A program made the position numbers and the translations under genes. Shown here one piece after another: positions 43,159 to 53,351 of a DNA stretch of 64,000 bases. The first letter of the stretch is position 1. Each line of letters begins with the position of its first letter. Under the pieces are notes generated by a model that was not told the DNA's origin, did no database searches, and saw only the letters and a list, made by a program, of their open reading frames with translations. The stretch spans positions 1 to 64,000 of the forward strand of contig CAXXEH010000001.1 of NCBI GenBank assembly GCA_963677935.2, written 5' to 3'. This DNA comes from JAAFHB01 sp963677935. GTDB taxonomy: Bacteria > Bacteroidota > Bacteroidia > Bacteroidales > Prolixibacteraceae.

Positions 43159-46100
43159 ATGAAAATTAAATCAGTATTCATTGCAAGGGAATCCTATGCC
43201 CTGGCAAAATTGATCCGAATTATGAAACTAACGGGCTTCCTTATCTTAGTCACCCTTATGCATGTGACTGCCAGTGTATATTCCCAGAATACACTTCTAA
43301 GCCTCAGTATGAAAAATTCTACTTTAAAGGATGTCTTTCGTGAGATCGAAAAACAGAGTGAATTTACCTTTCTGTACAATAACGCAAAAATCAATGTTGA
43401 TAAAGAGGTAAGTGTGGAAACCCAGTCCGGAAAAATAGAAGACATCCTGAATCAGGTGCTCACCGGAACCGGTATAGCTTTTGTTATAATTGACAAACAG
43501 GTTATTCTGGCAGGTAAAGATCAGATAAACTCCGCTGTAGAAGCAGCCCAGCAGACTAAAAAAGTCACGGGTAAGGTAACCGATCAAACGGGCGCCCCCA
43601 TTCCCGGAGTTGCCGTTGTTATAGCAAATACAACCACGGGTACGATCACCGACGCTGACGGAAATTATACCCTTACCAACATTCCGGAGGATGCGACTTT
43701 GCAGTTCACCTTTGTGGGGATGAAATTGCAGAAGTTTCCTGTCCTGGGGAAACAGGTGATTGACGTTGTTCTGGAGGAGGACAAACGTGCCCTGGATGAG
43801 GTAATTGTAATTGGTTATGGTACAGCAAAGCGTCAGGATTATACCGGAGCAGTCAGTTCCATAAAAATGGAAAACTCTCCCGTTGCACTGGCTTCAAATC
43901 TAAATGCATTGGAGGCGATCAAAGGGAATGTAGCCGGTTTAAGTATCGGTGCAACCAACACTGCCGGTGGTCAGCCAACTATGGATATACGTGGAACGAA
44001 TTCAATCAGTGGGTCGAATGAGCCTTTGATCGTACTTGACGGTGTTATCTATCTGGGTAGCCTTGGAGACATCAATCCAAATGATATTGCAACCTATGAC
44101 ATCCTGAAAGATGCCGTTTCAGCTGCTGCTTATGGTTCGCGCTCAGCCAACGGAGTTATTGCCATTACAACAAAAAAAGGTAAAACCGGCAAGCCGATGA
44201 TTACCTTTAATACCTCTGCAGGTGTTCAGTCGTGGCAAAATGAACCTGTAATGATGAAAGGTTCAGAATGGATTACAGTTGTAAATGCCCGTAATAAATA
44301 TACAGATGGCTCTACCAACTGGATGAAAGCCGGCGAGTTGGCCAATCTTGCTGCCGGATCTGAAACAGTATGGCTCGATCAGGTAATGCGGACAGGTGTC
44401 ATCCAGGACTATCAGCTGGCAGTTTCAGGCGCCAGTCAGAGTGTAAATTATTATATTTCAACTTCCTATAACGACAACAAAGGAATCGTTAAGGGAGACG
44501 ATTTCAACCGTATCTCATTGTTGGGAAAAGTAAATACAACAATAACAAACTGGCTAAAAATTGGGTTTGACGGTAGTTATTCGAGAAGGGATTATTCTGG
44601 TTTTGCAGCCAATGTTGGAGAGGCGCAAACCATGTCACCTTATGGTGTCATTTACCGCGATGACCTGGGTCACCTTGAAAAATATCCCTATACACAGTCA
44701 TCTATGAATCCATTGTGGGGAGTACAGGATGGCACCCGCGACAATAAGGATATCCGTCAGAATTTCCGATTAAATGCTTATGCAGTTGTGGATGCTCCGT
44801 GGATTAAGGGATTAAATTTCAGGATAAATGTTTTAACCAATCTGGATAGAAATCAGGCAGGAAATTTCACTAATGAAAATTACTATATCGGTGAAGGCGC
44901 CGGAATTGCAAGGTACTCCCCTGCAACAGTTGTTGGCTTTCTGGCAAGCGCCAATGGAAATCTTGATAATAATAAGACCTTCAGTTATGTGTTTGATAAT
45001 ATCCTGAATTATAAGAATGCATTTAAAAAACACAGCATTGAAGCGACTTTAGTGGCTACCAGGGATTACCGTCGTTACGAACAGGTGAATACCACAGGAT
45101 CAGATTTTGGGGCCAATGGAAATACCACCCTTGGAATTTGGGGACTTGCCAAATCTACTACTCAAAAGGTATTAATGAATATAGATGAAAGGGCTAACAT
45201 CGGCTACCTCGGGCGCATAAGCTATTCTTTCAACGATAAATATTTCTTTACCTCCTCCTACCGTCGTGACGGAGCATCGGTATTCGGGGCCAATAAAAAA
45301 TGGGCCAATTTTGCTGCAGCCGGTGGAGCCTGGAAAATTTCAAATGAAGAATTCCTTAAGAATTTCAAGCCATTAAATAATTTGAAAATTAAGCTCTCCT
45401 GGGGTCAGAATGGTAATCAGGGAATCGGACCTTACGCCACTTTATCGACCATTGCAAATGGTTCATCTGGCAATATCAGAGACGAATTCTCAAATGCACA
45501 AGGGAAGATTTTTTATGGACTTTACCAGAATGCGCTGGGGAACTCAGACCTGGGATGGGAAACTACCGAAACCTTTAATACCGGATTTGAATCAGCCTGG
45601 TTAAACAATCGGCTCTTCGCGGATCTGGACCTTTATTCATCGCAAACAACCAACCAGATCTTTACCCGGAATATTCCTGTTATGACAGGATTCAAAACGA
45701 TCCTCGCATCAATGGGGCAAGTGAACAATATTGGAGTTGAAATTACACTTAGATCAGTAAATATTAAAACAAAGGATTTAACCTGGGGTACTTCTATTAC
45801 CTATTGGAAAAACAAAAATAAACTGATCCATCTGTACGGAGAGGATAAAAATGGCGACGGTAAAGAGGATGATGACATTTCGAATTCCCGATTCATAGGA
45901 AAATCTCTTGGAGCCATATATGGCTATGAACAGGATGGAATTGTTCAGACCGAAGATGTAGCATATATGGCTTTGACAGGCGCGGCTGCCGGAGCGCCCA
46001 AATATAAAGATCTGGATGGAGTTGCAGGAATCACCGCTGCCGACCGTAAAATCCTGGGTTATGACAAGGAAAATTTCCGGCTAAATATGAGCAATACAGT

Positions 46101-46539
46101 GAGTTATAAAAATTTCGAGTTATATGCCATGGTAACCGGGACATTTGGGGGTAATAACTATTTTGTGAAAAGTAATACAGCCGCCTATATGACTTCAGGG
46201 ACAGGTCGATTTAATGATAACATGACTTCAAAACCTTATTGGACCACCACAAACCCAAGTAATGTTTATCCATCAGCTTATTTTACAGGAGACGGACGTT
46301 ACCAGGCGCTGCAGTCACGCGGTTTTGTGAGGGTGCAGGATGTATCATTGGCCTATACCTTCAATCAGCCCTGGGTTAAAAAAGCAAATATCAATTCATT
46401 GAAGGTGTTTATCACAGCCAAAAATCTGGCGACCAAAACCAATTGGTTCGGAGGTGATCCCGAAGTTGGAACTCCGGTTCGTGAAAATACTTTTCCGGTC
46501 CCTTCCACTTATTCAATTGGCGCAAATATTAGTTTCTAA
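43159..46539 (+). CDS. SusC/RagA-family TonB-linked outer-membrane transporter
   Basis: 1126 residues. Signal 'LTGFLILVTLMHVTASVYSQ', an STN domain (about 45-115, 'STLKDVFREIEKQSEFTFLY') that talks to FecR, a carboxypeptidase-regulatory-like beta domain (about 130-215, 'VTGKVTDQTGAPIPGVAVVI'), the plug with 'DEVIVIGYGTAKRQDYTGAV' and 'PLIVLDGVIYLG', then the barrel ending 'YSIGANISF'. SusC imports oligosaccharides with SusD as the lid. The STN domain fits control by the sigma/FecR pair just upstream. Complete. Confidence 0.95.
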   Translation: MKIKSVFIARESYALAKLIRIMKLTGFLILVTLMHVTASVYSQNTLLSLSMKNSTLKDVFREIEKQSEFTFLYNNAKINVDKEVSVETQSGKIEDILNQVLTGTGIAFVIIDKQVILAGKDQINSAVEAAQQTKKVTGKVTDQTGAPIPGVAVVIANTTTGTITDADGNYTLTNIPEDATLQFTFVGMKLQKFPVLGKQVIDVVLEEDKRALDEVIVIGYGTAKRQDYTGAVSSIKMENSPVALASNLNALEAIKGNVAGLSIGATNTAGGQPTMDIRGTNSISGSNEPLIVLDGVIYLGSLGDINPNDIATYDILKDAVSAAAYGSRSANGVIAITTKKGKTGKPMITFNTSAGVQSWQNEPVMMKGSEWITVVNARNKYTDGSTNWMKAGELANLAAGSETVWLDQVMRTGVIQDYQLAVSGASQSVNYYISTSYNDNKGIVKGDDFNRISLLGKVNTTITNWLKIGFDGSYSRRDYSGFAANVGEAQTMSPYGVIYRDDLGHLEKYPYTQSSMNPLWGVQDGTRDNKDIRQNFRLNAYAVVDAPWIKGLNFRINVLTNLDRNQAGNFTNENYYIGEGAGIARYSPATVVGFLASANGNLDNNKTFSYVFDNILNYKNAFKKHSIEATLVATRDYRRYEQVNTTGSDFGANGNTTLGIWGLAKSTTQKVLMNIDERANIGYLGRISYSFNDKYFFTSSYRRDGASVFGANKKWANFAAAGGAWKISNEEFLKNFKPLNNLKIKLSWGQNGNQGIGPYATLSTIANGSSGNIRDEFSNAQGKIFYGLYQNALGNSDLGWETTETFNTGFESAWLNNRLFADLDLYSSQTTNQIFTRNIPVMTGFKTILASMGQVNNIGVEITLRSVNIKTKDLTWGTSITYWKNKNKLIHLYGEDKNGDGKEDDDISNSRFIGKSLGAIYGYEQDGIVQTEDVAYMALTGAAAGAPKYKDLDGVAGITAADRKILGYDKENFRLNMSNTVSYKNFELYAMVTGTFGGNNYFVKSNTAAYMTSGTGRFNDNMTSKPYWTTTNPSNVYPSAYFTGDGRYQALQSRGFVRVQDVSLAYTFNQPWVKKANINSLKVFITAKNLATKTNWFGGDPEVGTPVRENTFPVPSTYSIGANISF

Positions 46540-46562
46540 TCATTACTTAAAACGACACAGAT

Positions 46563-48347
46563 ATGAAAAAGATAAAATATATAGCCGGAATTTGGATTCT
46601 GCTACTGTTTGTCAGTATAACAAGCTGTAACGATGAGGCATTTCTGAAAGAAAATCCGTCAACATTTTATACCGTTGACAATGCTTTCTCGACATCAGCA
46701 CAAGTTGATCAGGTATTAGTTTCAATTTATTCCCATTTGCGTGATTTATGGGCCAATCCGGGTGAAGCCGGCTGGATCTTTGTCTTCAGAGGTAATGGTA
46801 CCGATATGTTTGACGTTGCGAGTATCCGTAAAGCGAATACTTTTAACAATTACGGAAACATTAATGCAGATAACACCAATTTTTATGAAAACTATACTAC
46901 CTGGTATTATGTGATTTCACGTGCCAATTTGGCATTGTATAGTGCAGAGTTACCGCAGATTTCCTGGTCATCAGCTGCGGAAAAATCGTATGCTGTTGCA
47001 CAGGCAAGATTCTTCCGCGCTTTTGCGTATCGGAACCTTGCTGAACTTTTCGGAGGGGTGCCAATTGTCACAACGATCTCAACAGTACCGAAATATGACT
47101 ATAAACGTGCCACACGTGTTGAAACCTATCAGTTTGCTATTACCGAAATGGAAGCCATTGAGAGCGATCTTCCCGAAACGACTGTTATTGGCGGACGTTT
47201 GGTAAAAGGTGCATGTCAGCACAACCTCGCAGAACTCTACCTCGCGATGGGGACCCAGCTGGCAGCCGACAGCAAAGCCAGTGAGGCTACTGCAGCATTC
47301 GCCAAATCAATAACTTTTGCATCTAAAGTAATTGATGGCGGAACTTATAAACTGATCAGTTCACGATTTGGAACAAGAAAAACAGCTTCTACAATTGCGT
47401 TTAATGTTTACCAGGGTGGCGTTAACACTGCTCCTGTAGATACCGTTATGCAAAATACCAATTACTATTGGGATATGTTTCAGGAGGGTAACGTAAACTT
47501 TCAGGATGGAAATACCGAATGCATCTGGGCCATGCAAATTGATTATGCCGCCTATAAAGCTGAAGACAAAAGTTCAAAATTGCCCTATTCGCGCACCTAT
47601 GGCGCTGACTTCCGTGATGGTACTAAGAATAACCTCACAGGAACCCTTGAAGATGTGGGTGGACGTGGCGTTGTACAAATCATGCCGACAATGTACACCC
47701 GTGATGGCGTTTATGCTGACAAATGGGGTACAGATATGCGTAATTCCGATGTTGCATTACGCAGAAGATTTAAAGGGAACGTAGCTGCATCAGCCTATTT
47801 CAAAAAAGTGGTCCCATGGAGTGAGATGTATACGGGTAGTACTGATGCAACTACAAATCTGAACAACAGGAGTCTCTGTTTCCCTATTTCATGTAAAATT
47901 GCCACAGATAAATATACAGGTCTGGCTGACGGGGAAAATCTGAGTAACCTCTTCCGCGATGATTATTTTATCCGCTTGTCGGAAACAATACTCCTGCGTG
48001 CTGAGGCTAAACAACGAAGTGGTGATAAAACAGGTGCTGCTGCAGATATCAATTTGCTCAGAGACCGTGCCCAATGTTCTTACAGAGTTACTGCCGCCGA
48101 TATGGATGACAGCTTCAACACAATTCTTGACGAACGCGCCCGCGAACTGGTTTATGAAGAATGCCGCTGGAATACCTTACTTCGCATGGGTGGAACAATT
48201 GCTGTTGACAGGATTAAAAAGAATGCATATTGGCCTGAAGCTCTGGCAACGCTAACCTTTAATTATAACTTGTGGCCTATCCCGCAAACAGTTATCGACA
48301 CCAACAAAGATATAAAACTGGATCAGAATCCAGGCTGGATAAGATAA
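46563..48347 (+). CDS. SusD/RagB-family nutrient-binding lipoprotein
   Basis: 594 residues. Lipoprotein signal 'GIWILLLFVSITSCNDEAF' with Cys22. TPR-like helices such as 'KSYAVAQARFFRAFAYRNLA' and 'LAELYLAMGTQLAADSKASE' followed by 'SETILLRAEAKQRSGDKTGA' and 'LDERARELVYEECRWNTLL' are classic SusD blocks, ending 'WPIPQTVIDTNKDIKLDQNP'. It forms the surface lid of the SusC barrel encoded 23 bp upstream. A strong hairpin terminator follows. Confidence 0.95.
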   Translation: MKKIKYIAGIWILLLFVSITSCNDEAFLKENPSTFYTVDNAFSTSAQVDQVLVSIYSHLRDLWANPGEAGWIFVFRGNGTDMFDVASIRKANTFNNYGNINADNTNFYENYTTWYYVISRANLALYSAELPQISWSSAAEKSYAVAQARFFRAFAYRNLAELFGGVPIVTTISTVPKYDYKRATRVETYQFAITEMEAIESDLPETTVIGGRLVKGACQHNLAELYLAMGTQLAADSKASEATAAFAKSITFASKVIDGGTYKLISSRFGTRKTASTIAFNVYQGGVNTAPVDTVMQNTNYYWDMFQEGNVNFQDGNTECIWAMQIDYAAYKAEDKSSKLPYSRTYGADFRDGTKNNLTGTLEDVGGRGVVQIMPTMYTRDGVYADKWGTDMRNSDVALRRRFKGNVAASAYFKKVVPWSEMYTGSTDATTNLNNRSLCFPISCKIATDKYTGLADGENLSNLFRDDYFIRLSETILLRAEAKQRSGDKTGAAADINLLRDRAQCSYRVTAADMDDSFNTILDERARELVYEECRWNTLLRMGGTIAVDRIKKNAYWPEALATLTFNYNLWPIPQTVIDTNKDIKLDQNPGWIR

Positions 48348-48373
48348 ATTTCTCTTTACTTTTGATTGCTCTG

Positions 48374-48410
48374 CAGGGACATCTTTTATTTAAAGCTGTC
48401 CCTGTTTTTT
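48374..48410 (+). terminator. Intrinsic terminator after susD
   Basis: CAGGGACA (48374-48381) and TGTCCCTG (48397-48404) pair perfectly and are followed directly by six T. It lies 27 nt after the susD stop and 81 nt before the glycosidase ATG. Confidence 0.8.
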
Positions 48411-48490
48411 ACACCCAAGTTTTGATTCCCGGATCTAAAAGGTTTAGTAATTTCAATAAATTTTATTTAACCGGTTCTTTAAACAAATTC

Positions 48491-51400
48491 ATGATGTTAA
48501 AAATTCAGATATTACTTTCGGTTCTGACTTTTTGCCAGCTAATGCAGGCACAAACCAGCTATTCGTTGAAAACCGACAAAACAATAAACTACAGACAACT
48601 TCAAAGCGGATTCATCAATCCACCAGACGAATCACGTCTGCGCTGCTACTGGTGGTGGTTGAACAGTATGGCTACCAAAGAGTCAATTACCCGCGATCTC
48701 GAAGAGATGAAATCAAAAGGGTACGGGGGCGCTTCACTGGTCGATGCCGGAAGCTCGAATTACCAGGTAGCCTTAAAAACACCTGCCGGACCCGTTTTTA
48801 TGAGCCCCGCATGGATGGAACTTTATAAACATGCTGTAAAAGAGGCCGACCGGGTTGGCATCGAATTGAGTGTAAATGTTCAGAGTGGCTGGAATCCCGG
48901 AGCCCCTTCCATAACACCGGAGTTTGCCATGAAGAAAATCGTCTGGTCGGAGGTCGATGTAACCGGTGGTCAAACGATTCGCATGGAATTACCCCAACCT
49001 GAAAAAAAACTGATGTATCAGGATATAATGGTCCAGGCTATCCGAAAAAAAGAGGGCGCTCTTATTAAAAATGAGGCCATCGAAAACTGGAAGAAAAAAT
49101 CATTCAATGAAAAAATAGGGTGGAAAGGGGTTTATCCGCTTCATGAATTGAGGGATGATTTTCCGGGAGATGGCAGCGAAATGGCCATCAAAAAAGACCA
49201 AATCATCGACCTCACTCCAAATTACAAGGATGGCAAATTGGAATGGAGCGTTCCTGAAGGAAATTGGACAATTATCCGATATGGCTATACCAGCACCGGT
49301 GCACGCACCTCCACAAACAGCGATGGCTGGGAAGGTTTATCGGTTGACCACCTGAGCCCGGAAGCATTCGAACTTTTCAGCAATACGGTAATTATTCCAC
49401 TAATTGAAACAGCTCAATCGGTTGGCAAAAGTGTCCGGTTTCTTCAAACAGATAGCTGGGAAATGGATCTGGTAAGTTGGACAGCCAGGTTTCCGGAGGA
49501 ATTCAGAAAATTCAGAGGTTATGAACTTCAAAAATTCATGCCTGCTCTGGCGGGACGGATCGTTGAAAACCGTGATGTAACGGACCGTTTCCTACACGAC
49601 TTCCGTAAAACAATAGGTGATTGTGTTGCAGAATATCACTATCAGTTGTTTTACAATCTGGCCCATAAATATGGGTTAGGGATCCACCCCGAATCGGGCG
49701 GACCCCATTCTGCACCCGTTGATGCATTAAAAGTAATGGGAATCAGTGATTTTCCACAGGGTGAATTCTGGGCTGTGGCAAATACCCATCGCATCAAAGA
49801 CGATGAAAGACTCTCTGTTCGTCAAAGTGCAAGTGCGGCCCATACCAATGGCAAACGGTTTGTAGCTGCCGAAGGGCCTACGAGCATCGGACCCCAGTGG
49901 GAACGCTCCCCAAAAGATTTGAAGGGAAATATCGATCGCGTGTTTTGCTCTGGTGTCAATCGTATTGTCTGGCATACATTTACCTCATCTCCCAAAGAGT
50001 TCGGACTTCCGGGGAATGAATATTTCGCCGGTACCCACCTTAATCCAAATGTTACCTGGTGGAAACAGTCAAAGGACTTTATCAGCTATCTCGATCGGTG
50101 CACCTATCTGCTTCAGCAGGGTTTGTTCGTGGCCGATGTTCTCTTTTATTACGGTGATGATGTTCCCAATTTCGTATTCCTTAAAGAAGATTTTCCGGAG
50201 TTGAATTTTGGCTACGATTGGGATAAATGCTCAAAAGAGGTTATTCTAAACCGACTATCATGCAAAGATGGAAAAATCTTCCTTCCCGATGGAATGAGTT
50301 ACCGGGTTTTAATGCTCCCTCCAGAAAAGGCCATCGATCTGAATGTGCTTAAGAAAGTCGAGACGTTGGTAAATGAAGGGATGACGGTTATTGCCCCGCG
50401 GCCTGAAGAGTCAACCGGATTAACTGGGTTTCCCGAAATCGACCAGGAACTAAAAGTCATTGCAAACCGTTTATGGGGAAAGATCAACGGAACAACAATT
50501 ACTGAAAATAAAGTTGGCAAAGGTCGTGTTATTTGGGGCCAAAATATAAATCAGGTTTTAGCCGGAATGAAGATCATCCCAGATTTCGGATTCAAAAGCA
50601 ATCAGGAAAAAACAGCACTCGATTATATTCATCGCTCAACAAATACAGAGGAGATTTATTTTGTAGCCAACCGCTTTGCACGAAAAGGAATCGACGATTT
50701 TGAGTTCAGGTACCTGTCCAATTTGCCCAATCGTTACGAACAGGTGGAATGTGCTTTCAGGGTAAAAGGAAAAGTTCCGCAACTTTGGAATCCTAAAACA
50801 GGCGAAATAAAAGAAATTCTAAATTACCGTGAAGAAAACGGTCAAACCATCGTTCCAATCCATCTCGAGCCCGAAGGTTCAGTATTTGTGATATTTAAGA
50901 ATACACCCGGACCATTGCACGTCACCGCAATTCAAAAAGAGGGGAGAAATTGGTTCCCTGAAAATCAGTTCGACACAAAGAATACTCCTTTCATCGAAAT
51001 TTACAGGCAAGGAGGAAAGAACGTTGCAGCATTTTTTGAATCCGGAACTTACACTTTAACCTGGTCGGATGGCAGAAAAGACGTAATTCAATTGGACAAT
51101 AAACCGGATGAAATTGAACTTAAAGGAAAATGGGAGCTTCATTTTGATCCTAAATGGGGTGGTCCGGAAAAAACAGAAATCAATGAGCTGAAATCATGGA
51201 TAAAGATGGAAGATCCGGGTATAAAATACTATGCAGGGACCGCAACCTATTTGAAGGCATTCACCTTATCAGCTGAAGCATTGAAAAAGAGATTGGTACT
51301 CCTTGACCTGGGCAATGTGCAGGAGATGGCTTCCATAAAAATAAATGGACATCAGATGCAGGTGATCTGGAATGCCCCATTCCGGTTCGATATCACCCCC

Positions 51401-51613
51401 TTTGTTAAATCAGGGACCAACGATCTGGAAGTGGAAGTTGTAAATATGTGGCCCAACCGCCTGATTGGCGATAGTAAACTCGCGGAAAGCAAGCGTCTGA
51501 CAAAAACGAATATCAATAAATTCAACAGACCCGATGCTGATAGCTTTCTTCGCGAATCGGGGTTACTTGGGCCTGTAAAGATCCATCTATTTAATTACCT
51601 GAATATAAAATAG
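48491..51613 (+). CDS. GH106-like alpha-L-rhamnosidase (glycosyl hydrolase)
   Basis: 1040 residues from the ATG at 48491, with signal 'IQILLSVLTFCQLMQA'. The catalytic region carries GH106-style features: 'PPDESRLRCYWWWLNSMAT', 'GYGGASLVDAGSSNYQ', 'PESGGPHSAPVDALKVMGIS', 'RFVAAEGPTSIGPQWERSP'. A C-terminal galactose-binding-like beta domain ('LLDLGNVQEMASIKINGHQM', 'LEVEVVNMWPNRL') is present. GH106 enzymes remove alpha-L-rhamnose, so the locus may target rhamnogalacturonan or a rhamnose-decorated glycan. Follows the SusCD pair, behind a terminator. The GH106 call is by motif style; another large multi-domain GH clade is possible. Confidence 0.75.
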   Translation: MMLKIQILLSVLTFCQLMQAQTSYSLKTDKTINYRQLQSGFINPPDESRLRCYWWWLNSMATKESITRDLEEMKSKGYGGASLVDAGSSNYQVALKTPAGPVFMSPAWMELYKHAVKEADRVGIELSVNVQSGWNPGAPSITPEFAMKKIVWSEVDVTGGQTIRMELPQPEKKLMYQDIMVQAIRKKEGALIKNEAIENWKKKSFNEKIGWKGVYPLHELRDDFPGDGSEMAIKKDQIIDLTPNYKDGKLEWSVPEGNWTIIRYGYTSTGARTSTNSDGWEGLSVDHLSPEAFELFSNTVIIPLIETAQSVGKSVRFLQTDSWEMDLVSWTARFPEEFRKFRGYELQKFMPALAGRIVENRDVTDRFLHDFRKTIGDCVAEYHYQLFYNLAHKYGLGIHPESGGPHSAPVDALKVMGISDFPQGEFWAVANTHRIKDDERLSVRQSASAAHTNGKRFVAAEGPTSIGPQWERSPKDLKGNIDRVFCSGVNRIVWHTFTSSPKEFGLPGNEYFAGTHLNPNVTWWKQSKDFISYLDRCTYLLQQGLFVADVLFYYGDDVPNFVFLKEDFPELNFGYDWDKCSKEVILNRLSCKDGKIFLPDGMSYRVLMLPPEKAIDLNVLKKVETLVNEGMTVIAPRPEESTGLTGFPEIDQELKVIANRLWGKINGTTITENKVGKGRVIWGQNINQVLAGMKIIPDFGFKSNQEKTALDYIHRSTNTEEIYFVANRFARKGIDDFEFRYLSNLPNRYEQVECAFRVKGKVPQLWNPKTGEIKEILNYREENGQTIVPIHLEPEGSVFVIFKNTPGPLHVTAIQKEGRNWFPENQFDTKNTPFIEIYRQGGKNVAAFFESGTYTLTWSDGRKDVIQLDNKPDEIELKGKWELHFDPKWGGPEKTEINELKSWIKMEDPGIKYYAGTATYLKAFTLSAEALKKRLVLLDLGNVQEMASIKINGHQMQVIWNAPFRFDITPFVKSGTNDLEVEVVNMWPNRLIGDSKLAESKRLTKTNINKFNRPDADSFLRESGLLGPVKIHLFNYLNIK

Positions 51614-51639
51614 CGATTTGTGATCCATACTTTTAAATA

Positions 51640-51682
51640 ACTTTAACCGCTACCAGCTCATATGCGAAGTGGCGGTTAAAGT
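51640..51682 (+). terminator. Hairpin after the GH106-like gene
   Basis: ACTTTAACCGC (51640-51650) and GCGGTTAAAGT (51672-51682) are perfect 11-bp inverted copies with a 21-nt loop. No T-run follows, so termination is plausible but not certain. Confidence 0.5.
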
Positions 51683-51858
51683 CGCGAAAAACGATTAACC
51701 TATTACCACCTAAAAAAAACCGGAATATTGTTGGGTACAACCAGACCAGGCCCCCAAATAACGTAAACTATTTTTACGAAATAGCAATATTTTACCATCG
51801 GATAAAATATTTATTTTCATTTATTTCACTTTTCTATTTTTCACGTCTTTTTTTTATG

Positions 51859-51866
51859 TAAATTTG
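51859..51866 (+). promoter_or_regulatory. Possible -7 box before the TPR gene
   Basis: TAAATTTG matches TAnnTTTG, 45 nt before the ATG at 51912. No -33 TTG found in the pyrimidine-rich upstream sequence. Confidence 0.35.
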
Positions 51867-51911
51867 AATATTGTTTAACGGGTTTTAACTTAATTCAGTT
51901 TTAAAATTTCA

Positions 51912-53261
51912 ATGAAAATCGCTCAACAATATTTTAATCGTGGTAATTCAAAAATATTTCTTAAAGATTACGCGAGTGCCATTGTTTATTTTGATAAGGG
52001 AATAGAGATTAATCCTAAATTTGCAAAAGCTTATTATCAAAGGGGGCTGGCAAAAAAAAAATACCAGGAAAGCAAAGGATCGCTTGCTGAATTCACCCGG
52101 TTCTCAGAGAGTAAATTTGAAGATACTGGGTTATTTGACAAAAGTATCCTTTCAATGGTTTACACATTTAAAAATAGTTCGGAAGCTATCGCTGACTTTG
52201 ATAAAGCCATTGAAATTAATCCAGGATTTGCTAAAGCCTATTACAGCAGGGGATTGGCAAAAAACTATTACCACAACCATGCCGGCGTAATCATTGACTT
52301 TGCCAGATCGACTGAAATTGACTCAGAATTTGCTGAGGCTTATGAAAAAGAAGGAATTGCAATGGGTTACAATATAAAAGATTATGATGGCGTAATTTCC
52401 GATTTTGATAAAGCGATAGAGATTGACCCCCGTTTTGCAGAGGCATATTACAGCAGAGGATTGGCAAAAAACCATCGTCAAAATCAATTAGGAACAGTTA
52501 TTGTGAATAAAAAGCGAAAAGCCATAGAGTTAACAGCAACTGACGATAACATAGAACTATCTATTAATGAACACCTTAAAGACTGCCTTGGAGCTATTTC
52601 AGACTTCGATAAAGCTATTGAGATTGACCCTGAATATGCAGAAGCCTATTACTGCAGAGGACTGGCAAAAAACTATTTCATGGATTATTTGAGTGCAATT
52701 AAAGACTTTAAGGAACAGTTGTCAAATGATTCCAGGAACATGGATACGGATAACAGCAGGGATATTGCAATGTATTATCAGTTGAAAGACTACAGTGGGG
52801 CTATTGCCGATTTCGATATGGCGATAAAAATTAATCCCAAACATGCAAAAGCCTATTACAACAGAGGCCTTGTAAAAAACTATTTTCAGGATCATTTGGA
52901 AGAAATTGATAACTTTTCAAGGACCAAAGAGCTCTGTACTGAGTTTACCGAATCGAATAGCTCAACAAAACTGGTGATGAATTTTAGATCAAGAAACTAT
53001 TCAGGGGCAATAGCAGACTTTGACAAAGCAATTGAGATTAATCCCAGATTTGCAAAGGCCTATTACCGCAGAGGCATCGTTAAAAATTATTACCAGGATC
53101 GTACTGGTGCGCTAAAGGACTTTAACAAGGCTATTGAGGTTAACCCAGGCTATGCCGAGGCTTATCATAAGCGAGGAATATTAAAAGAGATTTTAGACCA
53201 CAAAGAGGGCGGAATCTTTGATTTGAAAAGAGCCGGAGAATTAGGTTACACCGAAATGTAA
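51912..53261 (+). CDS. TPR protein built of duplicated TPR modules
   Basis: 449 residues and no signal peptide. It is made of near-identical tetratricopeptide motifs 'DFDKAIEINPxFAKAYYxRG' recurring about every 68-70 residues (near residues 25, 100, 165, 235, 302, 372 and again immediately at 405), each followed by 'LAKNYYxD' and a more degenerate helical repeat. At the DNA level the conserved unit returns about every 200-210 bp. Proteins like this act as protein-protein scaffolds; partners are unknown. The module identity suggests recent internal duplication. Confidence 0.85.
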   Translation: MKIAQQYFNRGNSKIFLKDYASAIVYFDKGIEINPKFAKAYYQRGLAKKKYQESKGSLAEFTRFSESKFEDTGLFDKSILSMVYTFKNSSEAIADFDKAIEINPGFAKAYYSRGLAKNYYHNHAGVIIDFARSTEIDSEFAEAYEKEGIAMGYNIKDYDGVISDFDKAIEIDPRFAEAYYSRGLAKNHRQNQLGTVIVNKKRKAIELTATDDNIELSINEHLKDCLGAISDFDKAIEIDPEYAEAYYCRGLAKNYFMDYLSAIKDFKEQLSNDSRNMDTDNSRDIAMYYQLKDYSGAIADFDMAIKINPKHAKAYYNRGLVKNYFQDHLEEIDNFSRTKELCTEFTESNSSTKLVMNFRSRNYSGAIADFDKAIEINPRFAKAYYRRGIVKNYYQDRTGALKDFNKAIEVNPGYAEAYHKRGILKEILDHKEGGIFDLKRAGELGYTEM

Positions 53262-53351
53262 CAGATCAAAGAAAATAATTATTAATAATATCCAGATTCT
53301 GTGATTATTACAAACAATCGTAAAACACCTGCATTTCCGGAGGATTTTCCG

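Larger units (their letters stand above)
51614..51911. other. Intergenic region after the GH106-like gene
   Basis: 298 bp with no gene. It contains a hairpin at 51640-51682 and, near its right end, a TAAATTTG -7 box at 51859-51866. Otherwise it is AT-rich with T-runs. Confidence 0.6.

Noticed and set aside
53301..53351. GTG start of the DUF4294 protein
   Set aside because: The extension adds no known feature; the ATG at 53352 keeps the export segment. Kept as an alternative only.
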